Of a DNA stretch of 12,670 nt, positions 7,433-11,815 are shown piece by piece. Under the pieces are notes generated by a model that saw only the letters and a program-made list of their open reading frames with translations, was not told where the DNA came from and made no database searches. Source of the stretch: Dehalococcoidales bacterium (lineage in GTDB: Bacteria > Chloroflexota > Dehalococcoidia > Dehalococcoidales > UBA5760); assembly GCA_016931015.1 (NCBI GenBank), contig JAFGFP010000116.1, forward strand, positions 1 to 12,670, read 5' to 3'. The position numbers were made by a program, and so were the translations under genes. Position 1 is the first letter of the stretch. Every line of letters begins with the position of its first letter.

Positions 7433-7998
7433 CAGAACCCCCTGTAATCCCTATAATCATATCGTCTCCGCCTCCGCCAGACAACCACGCCGACGATAAT
7501 GGCGGTGAGCCCGCCGATGACGGCTGCCAACAGCAGGGGGTTATCCTGGAAGATTTTCCACCAGCCGGACTCGGGGTTCCTGACCGTAATCTCGGCCTGA
7601 ATCTTAACCCCGAGGTTGACCTGGAGGCCGTCGGCGGCTTGAGCCGAGGTGATATAGATAAAGGCAGTATACTCCCCGTGGCTATCCGCCGGCGGCGCTA
7701 CCGTAATCTCTATCTCGGCGCTCTGGCCGGGAGCCAGCGATACCTCGTCCGGGCTGATGGTGAACCAGTCCTGATAGGCGTCGTCGGGGTATATCCGGTA
7801 GTCCTGCGCCTGGCCCTCGTTATTTACCAGCTCTAGGGTGTCCGTGCTCCGCTCGCCGGTGGCGACACTGAAGTCGAGCTCGGCGGGGGTAACCTCGAGC
7901 GCCAGGGCCCGCAGCGGGGTAAAGAGCCAGGCAAGGGCGATCGTCCCCGTCGCAAGCCACACTAGCGGCCTGGGTAGTCCCGATAGTAAACTGCGCAT
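7432..7998 (-). CDS. membrane-anchored secreted Ig-like (MSP/NEW3-type) protein, first gene of the ECF operon
   Basis: This 188-residue protein has an N-terminal signal peptide (to about ALA, residue 33), one or two beta-sandwich repeats (35-140), a single C-terminal membrane helix (about 154-174), and a short arginine-rich cytoplasmic tail (WRRRRRYDYRDYRGF). The VTPAELDFSVATGERSTDTLELVNNEG and VSLAPGQSAEIEITVAPP segments are typical of ASH/NEW3-like domains and of the DUF916 group that holds other proteins on Gram-positive surfaces. I start it at the ATG at 7998, which follows GGGAGGA. The upstream in-frame ATG at 8061 has no such site and would put 21 unlikely residues before the signal. 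It is the first of five genes whose ends overlap. A role in tethering the secreted toroid protein encoded just upstream is a reasonable guess. Confidence 0.78.
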   Translation of the reverse strand: MRSLLSGLPRPLVWLATGTIALAWLFTPLRALALEVTPAELDFSVATGERSTDTLELVNNEGQAQDYRIYPDDAYQDWFTISPDEVSLAPGQSAEIEITVAPPADSHGEYTAFIYITSAQAADGLQVNLGVKIQAEITVRNPESGWWKIFQDNPLLLAAVIGGLTAIIVGVVVWRRRRRYDYRDYRGF

Positions 7999-8054
7999 TA
8001 AATCCTCCCAAACAGCGATAGCAGTGAGTAACCGCCCCGCCCCGGCCATGTTTT

Positions 8055-8084
8055 TTGACAAAGCCGGGTGCCGGCCGATATAAT
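8055..8084 (+). promoter_or_regulatory. consensus promoter on the plus strand, facing away from the ECF operon
   Basis: A perfect TTGACA (8055-8060) and a perfect TATAAT (8079-8084) are separated by 18 bp, and transcription would start near A8091. No protein gene lies downstream on this strand. An imperfect dyad spans the -10: AAGCC at 8061-8065 pairs with GGCTT at 8096-8100, and GGTG at 8067-8070 with CACC at 8087-8090. This could be an operator or a stem in a minus-strand leader. Confidence 0.7.
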
Positions 8085-8090
8085 CTCACC

Positions 8091-8197
8091 ACTCTGGCTT
8101 TCTGTGGCAGTTACCGCCATCGCTGTTCAGGCTGAAATGGCGCTAACTGTGCCGGCCAGGGGCGGGAGCTGCTTAAAAACAGCTCCCGTTTCATTAT
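8091..8197 (+). ncRNA. candidate orphan small RNA of about 105 nt (two hairpins)
   Basis: Between the consensus promoter and an intrinsic-type terminator lies a transcript of about 105 bases with no convincing ORF. Its first hairpin is CAGTTA-C-CGCCAT (8108-8120) pairing with ATGGCG-C-TAACTG (8137-8149): two six-base stems around a C-C mismatch, with a 16-base loop that can itself pair (TTCA/TGAA). The second is the terminator stem. It ends before the 3' end of the toroid gene on the opposite strand (8221), but read-through would be antisense to that mRNA. I see no match to SRP RNA, 6S RNA or a known riboswitch. Existence as an RNA is inferred from promoter and terminator only. Confidence 0.5.
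8163..8197 (+). terminator. intrinsic terminator oriented on the plus strand
   Basis: A nine-base perfect stem, CGGGAGCTG (8163-8171) with CAGCTCCCG (8180-8188), encloses the loop CTTAAAAA and is followed on the plus strand by TTTCATTAT (8189-8197). On the minus strand the stem is followed by GCCCCTGG, with no U-tract. It therefore points to a plus-strand transcript, although the hairpin may also slow transcripts leaving the toroid gene. Confidence 0.6.
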
Positions 8198-8220
8198 CCC
8201 CCGGTCTTTAGCTATGCTAG

Positions 8221-9675
8221 TTATTCAAAAGCGGCGTCTTCGTTGACTGCCTTGTAGTAGACCGTAGCTTGATAGCTTCCGGCAGCAGCGTCGGACGGTA
8301 TGCTAATCCAGTGGTAGAAAGGATAGCTGCCGTCGCCGACACTATCGTGTGCCTTGTTATAGGAACTGCTTAGTCCGGTCTTGGTGCCGGCGAAAGTGGC
8401 GCTGTATTTCCAATCGCCTAGCGGGATGTCTCCGGTAGTGTCTCCCTTGATACCGATGTCAACGGTAACGTTAGTCTCGCCTTCGACGGTGATGGCGATG
8501 GCCGGTGAGCCGTCGCTTTGCCCGGTAGCTCCCTGCTCCTCCTCGCCCGGTTTAAGAGTACCGAAATCAATACCACCGGTCAGGGAAATGCTGATGTATT
8601 CGCTTACGGATACCGAGGCCGTAGTGCTTTGCTCACCTGCCATCATGTATTGGGGGGTGATGGGGAAGGGGTTTCCGGTGAGGGACACTATGGCGTCGGC
8701 GGTGTTTTTCTGGGGGTTGGGGGTGTAGGCCGACGAATCGAGGAAGGAGCCGTCCGTCTGGTTGTAGGTCATGATGAACTCAATCGGGTCGGTCCCGTCC
8801 GGCGCCCACTGGCTGTCGATGGGGTTACCGTCGGCCGCTGCGATAGCATCGACCGCCCAGGTAGTCGAGGCCAAGCTGACGGCCCCCCAGGAGAGGAAAC
8901 CACCGGAAGAATCCTGGTTGTTCTGGAGATAGCTCAGGGCACCGTAGTCAGCGTTCTGAATCTCATCCGAGGTCATGTCGAAGCCGACCGCCGCCAGGGC
9001 CATGATTGCCGCCGCGGTGTCATCGACGTCGCTCCCCGAGTAATATTCGTTGTCTACCGTGGCCCAGCCCCAGCCGCCGTCTTCGTTCTGGTTGAAAAGG
9101 ATGAAGTCGACGGTGCTGGTCACGATAGCGGATTCGGGGTCTTCGCCGGCCGCCGCCAGGGCGATCAGGGCCCAGAAATCATCGTTGAGGGTGTCCGTAG
9201 CCCCAGTGCCGTCCGTGAACTGTGTTCCGTTGTGGAGGGCTTTCAGCGCGCCGAGGTAGTCTCCGTCGGTGACGGTGGACGGGTCGCCGGGGCCGAAGGC
9301 GGCGGGGTCGTCACCGGCGGCTACCGCCGCCAGCACTATCCTGGCGTAGGCGGTGCCCAGGTTGAACTCGCTAGCCAACTCAGCGGCGTTCTCCTTGACG
9401 AAATCGACCACCGAGGGGTCGCCGAAATCGTTAGGGTCTTCACCGGCGGCGGCGATGGCCATGATTACCCAGCCGGAATCGCTGTAGGTTCCGATAGCGC
9501 CGGTATTCGTGTCCTGCACATCGGCAAAGTAGCCCACGGCATCGCTGATTACCGGATCGTCTGGCTCCAGCGGGAATTCCCCACTAGCCAGAACCGGAGC
9601 GATGGGAGTGGTTAAAACCATGGTGGCTGCCAGCATGATGCCGATTAGGGACTTAGCTGGTTTTTTAAGTCTCAT
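8221..9675 (-). CDS. secreted alpha/alpha-toroid protein (terpenoid cyclase / transcobalamin alpha-domain-like) with C-terminal beta domain
   Basis: This 484-residue protein has a signal peptide cleaved near VLA-S (residue 30). Residues 40-335 are helix-pair repeats marked by recurring blocks such as MAIAAAGEDP (72), AAVAAGDDP (116), IALAAAGEDP (171), MALAAVG (225) and VDAIAAADGNP (275). This fits the alpha-toroid shared by squalene cyclases, prenyltransferase repeats and the cobalamin-binding alpha domain of transcobalamin. It carries QxxxGxW (Q196-W202), QxxxGxF (Q254-F260) and an exact DVDDTA (216-221), the acid motif of class II cyclases. At about 300 residues the toroid is half the size of a cyclase, and the protein is exported, so a binding role is more likely than catalysis. 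Residues 355-484 are a beta domain shared with two neighbours. The ATG follows GAGGAG. It lies upstream of the ECF operon and is probably the soluble capture partner of the DUF4430 lipoprotein. Confidence 0.82.
   Translation of the reverse strand: MRLKKPAKSLIGIMLAATMVLTTPIAPVLASGEFPLEPDDPVISDAVGYFADVQDTNTGAIGTYSDSGWVIMAIAAAGEDPNDFGDPSVVDFVKENAAELASEFNLGTAYARIVLAAVAAGDDPAAFGPGDPSTVTDGDYLGALKALHNGTQFTDGTGATDTLNDDFWALIALAAAGEDPESAIVTSTVDFILFNQNEDGGWGWATVDNEYYSGSDVDDTAAAIMALAAVGFDMTSDEIQNADYGALSYLQNNQDSSGGFLSWGAVSLASTTWAVDAIAAADGNPIDSQWAPDGTDPIEFIMTYNQTDGSFLDSSAYTPNPQKNTADAIVSLTGNPFPITPQYMMAGEQSTTASVSVSEYISISLTGGIDFGTLKPGEEEQGATGQSDGSPAIAITVEGETNVTVDIGIKGDTTGDIPLGDWKYSATFAGTKTGLSSSYNKAHDSVGDGSYPFYHWISIPSDAAAGSYQATVYYKAVNEDAAFE
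8384..8437 (-). repeat. direct repeat copy 1 (shared with 10861-10914)
   Basis: This stretch matches 10861-10914 at about 46 of 54 bases. Both encode the core of the shared beta domain (WKYS-T-FAGTKT). The conservation at DNA level suggests a fairly recent duplication or gene conversion between the toroid gene and the small secreted-protein gene. Confidence 0.7.
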
Positions 9676-9774
9676 TTTGTGGTTCTCCTCTAGTCTATAT
9701 TTTGTTTAAGGGTCGTTACCTTTACTAAGGGTATTTCAGGTTGTATCATAGGGATGGTGGTAGCCCCGCACGCC

Positions 9775-9801
9775 GTAATGAGAGACCGCGTTTCTCATTA
9801 C
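9775..9801. repeat. perfect 9-bp inverted repeat (hairpin)
   Basis: GTAATGAGA and TCTCATTAC flank the nine-base spacer GACCGCGTT. In RNA the stem can extend to eleven pairs, one of them G-U, with a five-base loop. It lies about 100 bases upstream of the toroid gene start. No U-tract follows on either strand, so it is not an intrinsic terminator. Confidence 0.75.
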
Positions 9802-9816
9802 CTCGTAGTGACGACA

Positions 9817-9866
9817 CTCTCACGGGTGCTGTCCGGCTTACGGGTCGGCTATAGTCACCCGGAGAG
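9817..9866. repeat. 11-bp stem with one bulged A and a 27-base loop
   Basis: CTCTC and CGGGTG (9817-9828, with A9822 bulged) pair completely with 9856-9866. The loop contains a further short pairing, CCG/CGG (9833-9835 and 9841-9843). Together with the hairpin at 9775-9801 it gives a compact multi-stem fold, more than expected by chance in a spacer of this length. Confidence 0.65.
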
Positions 9867-9953
9867 AGCGGGGTTACCGCCGGTTTTGCTGTCATATTTT
9901 TCAGCCCCCTCCTTTCTTTGTTTACTATCTGTAGCGTAGTCGCTAGGCCGCGT

Positions 9954-10703
9954 CTAGCGGAGCGCTCGCCTCTTGGCGGCGCGGCGCCGTGAGACGGCCA
10001 CCCCAACGATAACCGCCGCGGCGGCACCGCCGACCAGCGCCGGCCACCACCGGGGGGCGGCGGCTTGGGCGACTCCGTTAGTACTGACTGTTTCATCCTC
10101 GACCCCATTCTCGTCGATGATGACTTCGGTGAACTCCGCTGATTCCGAGACCACGGTCACCGTGAAGTCGAAGTCTCTTGCCTGCTTGACGGCGGCCGCT
10201 CCGGTCTGACCCAGCCAGGTAGCCTCGGCGGCGATGGTTATCTCGCCGGTGGTGCCTAAAGCCGCCGACTCCGGCACGCTGACCATTACCTGGGCTAGCT
10301 TACCCAGGGTATAACCCCGTCCGGGTACCGTGATGGAAATCATGCCCTCGGGCACGGTCTGTGGTTCCTCGGACAGTAGCTCCCCGGGCTCCACGTAGAG
10401 GTTCTCGGTGACCGTTACCAGTATAGAGTTAACCATGACCTGCGTCTCGGAGAGTGGGGGCTCGATAGTTATCTCCCAGCCGGACGGCGCCTGGCCCACT
10501 TCAAGGGTTATATGGGTGATGCGGTTCCCGTCGATGTTGTAGAAGTAGATGTCTCCCTTGACCTCACCGCCGGGCGTGACTTTCAAGTTCTTATCACCCT
10601 GAGCGCTGGCGAAGTTGTACTTGGCCGGCTCGTCCGCGGAGGCGGGCAGTGGCAGCGCCAGGAGCAGTAGTGCCGCTAGTACAAACAGACAAATCTTTTT
10701 CAT
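9954..10703 (-). CDS. membrane-anchored secreted Ig-like (NEW3-type) protein
   Basis: This 249-residue protein has a signal peptide ending ASA (residue 23), two beta-sandwich domains (about 25-105 and 115-190), a short acidic linker, one membrane helix (about 219-238) and a strongly basic tail (RRRAAKRRALR). The first domain (LKVTPGGEVKGDIYFYNIDG, then APSGWEITIEPP) resembles NPCBM-associated NEW3 and related Ig-like folds. The ATG follows GGGGAAGA and lies only nine bases beyond the stop of the small secreted-protein gene, so the two form an operon. The plan matches the 188-residue protein heading the ECF operon: signal, Ig-like part, C-terminal anchor, basic tail. Both follow a gene for a protein ending in the shared beta domain. 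It may anchor its upstream partner at the cell surface; no enzyme motif is visible. Confidence 0.8.
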   Translation of the reverse strand: MKKICLFVLAALLLLALPLPASADEPAKYNFASAQGDKNLKVTPGGEVKGDIYFYNIDGNRITHITLEVGQAPSGWEITIEPPLSETQVMVNSILVTVTENLYVEPGELLSEEPQTVPEGMISITVPGRGYTLGKLAQVMVSVPESAALGTTGEITIAAEATWLGQTGAAAVKQARDFDFTVTVVSESAEFTEVIIDENGVEDETVSTNGVAQAAAPRWWPALVGGAAAAVIVGVAVSRRRAAKRRALR

Positions 10704-10712
10704 CTTCTTCCC

Positions 10713-11201
10713 CTAAGACTCCGCCTTGTAGTACACTGTGCATCCCTGCGATCCCGAAGGCGTACCGGCCGGGACATCGACCCAGTGGTAGAAGGCATAG
10801 CTGCCGACGCCTTTGTCGGTATATACCGCCGTTCCGTAGGTATCCGTTATGGAGGTTTTGGTGCCGGCGAAGGTGGTGCTGTATTTCCAGTTGGCTAGCG
10901 CCAGGTCTCCGGTAGCCGTTCCCTTGATGAATATGTCGACTTCGACGTTGGTCTCGGGCTCAACCACTACCGCGATGGCGGGGGTGCCGTCGCTCTGGTC
11001 TTCGTCTCCCTGCCCGGTAATCGGCGGGACTCCGCCGGTGAAGTTGATGCCGGTATCCCCCGCGTCTGTCAGGGAGATGCTGACAACTGCGTTCACGGTG
11101 ACTGATGCGCCCACGCTTTCCTCCTCAGCCGCCATCACCGGCACCGCCGTGACGCCAATCAGCACGGCGACCGCCGCCAGGGAAATAATCAGTTTTTTCA
11201 T
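10713..11201 (-). CDS. small secreted protein consisting of the shared beta domain
   Basis: This 162-residue exported protein has a signal peptide cleaved near VMA-A (residue 24). Almost all of the rest is the beta domain also found at the C-terminus of the toroid protein and of the right-edge protein. Shared landmarks are SISLT (41), GINF (51), ETNVEVDIFIKGT (83-95), NWKYSTTFAGTKT (104-116), YAFYHWVDVP (135-144) and TVYYKA (155-160). The DNA is also alike over part of this (10861-10914 against 8384-8437). It has one mature cysteine (154) and no anchor. The ATG follows GGAGGTAAAAC. The next gene, nine bases on, encodes a membrane-anchored Ig-like protein. The function is unknown. It could be a stand-alone docking or surface-layer subunit. 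Confidence 0.85.
   Translation of the reverse strand: MKKLIISLAAVAVLIGVTAVPVMAAEEESVGASVTVNAVVSISLTDAGDTGINFTGGVPPITGQGDEDQSDGTPAIAVVVEPETNVEVDIFIKGTATGDLALANWKYSTTFAGTKTSITDTYGTAVYTDKGVGSYAFYHWVDVPAGTPSGSQGCTVYYKAES
10861..10914 (-). repeat. direct repeat copy 2 (shared with 8384-8437)
   Basis: This is the second copy of a stretch about 85% identical over 54 bases, encoding the WKYS-T-FAGTKT core of the shared beta domain. See the copy at 8384-8437. Confidence 0.7.
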
Positions 11202-11247
11202 GTTTTACCTCCAATTTCGTTTCAGGAAATTCTTGTCCCGGTGTCTA

Positions 11248-11280
11248 AAGCATTATTCAACTGTTCAATCTAAACTGCTT
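11248..11280 (-). terminator. AT-rich imperfect inverted repeat between two surface-protein genes
   Basis: AAGCA (11248-11252) and TGCTT (11276-11280) are the ends of an imperfect AT-rich hairpin in the 82-base gap between the discoidin-like gene and the small secreted-protein gene. No clear U-tract follows, and no convincing promoter for the downstream gene could be read. It could be a weak terminator or merely AT-rich spacer. Confidence 0.25.
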
Positions 11281-11283
11281 GTT

Positions 11284-11796
11284 TTAATCACCCCCTTCCG
11301 CCCCGACGGCATCGAGGTAGAGCAGCGACCAGCGCCCGCCGCTCCGGCTGACCTTGATATACTGGACATTTCCGAAGCGGCCGTAGAAGTCGTACCTTTG
11401 AAAATGGCTCGACCTTACGTTGGCGCTGCACACCTTACGCCACCTTCTGCCGTCAGCCGATACGTATATTTTCATGACGGCGGACGACCAGCCCAGTCGG
11501 CCCGCCCAGATGCTTATCTTGTTGGCGTCGGGAACCCTGCGTTCCAGCTTGATGGCTGCCCAGCCGTTCCAGAGGATGGAAGCCCCCCGGTTGTCGGGTT
11601 CGCCCAGCGCCCGCCAGGAGAGCAGGGTAAAGCGGGAGCTAACCACCCGGGCACCGTAGCTTAGGTCGGTCCCGGGCAGCACCTCGACCTCGGCCTCGGT
11701 AGCCGTCTCATCGCCGGCCGTTACCGGCGTTGCGGGCAGCGACAGTACTACCAGCATCCCGGCCAGTATCACGGCTAAAACATTTCTCGGCTTCAC
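11284..11796 (-). CDS. secreted discoidin / F5-8 type C-like (galactose-binding fold) protein
   Basis: This 170-residue exported protein has a signal peptide ending near VTA (residue 27) and one beta-sandwich domain (about 45-168) with the discoidin-like pattern. That pattern includes ALGEPDNRGASILWNGWAA (63-81), then AVMKIYVSADGRRWRKV (106-122), FQRYDFYGRFGNVQYIKV (132-149) and a closing LLYLDAVGAE. Such domains bind glycans, phospholipids or cell-wall polymers. Here it has no catalytic partner and no anchor. The start is GTG at 11796, with AAGGAGA about ten bases upstream, overlapping the end of the preceding gene. The gap to that gene is 19 bases, so both are in one operon. The ligand cannot be told from sequence. 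Its lone mature cysteine is residue 123. Confidence 0.85.
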   Translation of the reverse strand: MKPRNVLAVILAGMLVVLSLPATPVTAGDETATEAEVEVLPGTDLSYGARVVSSRFTLLSWRALGEPDNRGASILWNGWAAIKLERRVPDANKISIWAGRLGWSSAVMKIYVSADGRRWRKVCSANVRSSHFQRYDFYGRFGNVQYIKVSRSGGRWSLLYLDAVGAEGGD

Positions 11797-11815
11797 TTAG
11801 GTTAAGTCTCCTTCG

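Larger units (their letters stand above)
9676..9953 (-). other. structured intergenic / leader region upstream of the toroid gene
   Basis: The 278 bases between the anchored Ig-protein gene and the toroid gene hold no firm coding sequence. Two strong inverted repeats stand out. GTAATGAGA (9775-9783) pairs with TCTCATTAC (9793-9801). CTCTC-A-CGGGTG (9817-9828) pairs with CACCCG-GAGAG (9856-9866) with a single bulged A. A small palindrome, CGCTAG/CTAGCG (9941-9959), overlaps the upstream stop codon. A 49-codon frame (9895-9746) begins after AAAGGAGGGGG, but its sequence runs through both hairpins, its composition is odd, and I do not call it a gene. The segment could be a cis-acting RNA leader or a dispersed repeat. 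I found no cobalamin-riboswitch B12 box. Confidence 0.5.

Noticed and set aside
7999..8061. Longer start for the anchored Ig-like gene (ATG at 8061)
   Set aside because: It has no ribosome binding site and would place 21 residues ahead of the signal peptide. The ATG at 7998 directly follows GGGAGGA.
8091..8197. SRP (4.5S) RNA
   Set aside because: The size is right, but the conserved GGAAG-type tetraloop and asymmetric loop sequence of the SRP RNA apex are not present.
8137..8211. 24-codon plus-strand ORF inside the small RNA candidate
   Set aside because: It has only a poor ribosome site and runs through the terminator hairpin. The product has no recognisable feature.
8041..8220. Cobalamin riboswitch upstream of the ECF operon
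   Set aside because: Fragments such as AAGCCAGAG on the minus strand recall the B12 box, but the AGCC-GGAGACC-GCC core and the preceding conserved helices are absent. The stems fit a plus-strand unit better.
8518..9615. 365-codon plus-strand ORF opposite the toroid gene
   Set aside because: It is a Gly/Val/Arg-rich shadow frame typical of GC-rich antisense, with no start site. The minus frame has a clear signal peptide and repeats.
8221..9675. Functional squalene-hopene cyclase
   Set aside because: The toroid is only about 300 residues, the protein is exported, and no hopanoid or isoprenoid genes are nearby. The cyclase-like motif is kept as an observation, not a function call.
9871..9882. 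Cyclic-di-GMP riboswitch, suggested by GCGGGGTTACCG on the plus strand
   Set aside because: Only this short end segment resembles the class I element. The GCAAA-type conserved internal segments and the paired helices are missing.
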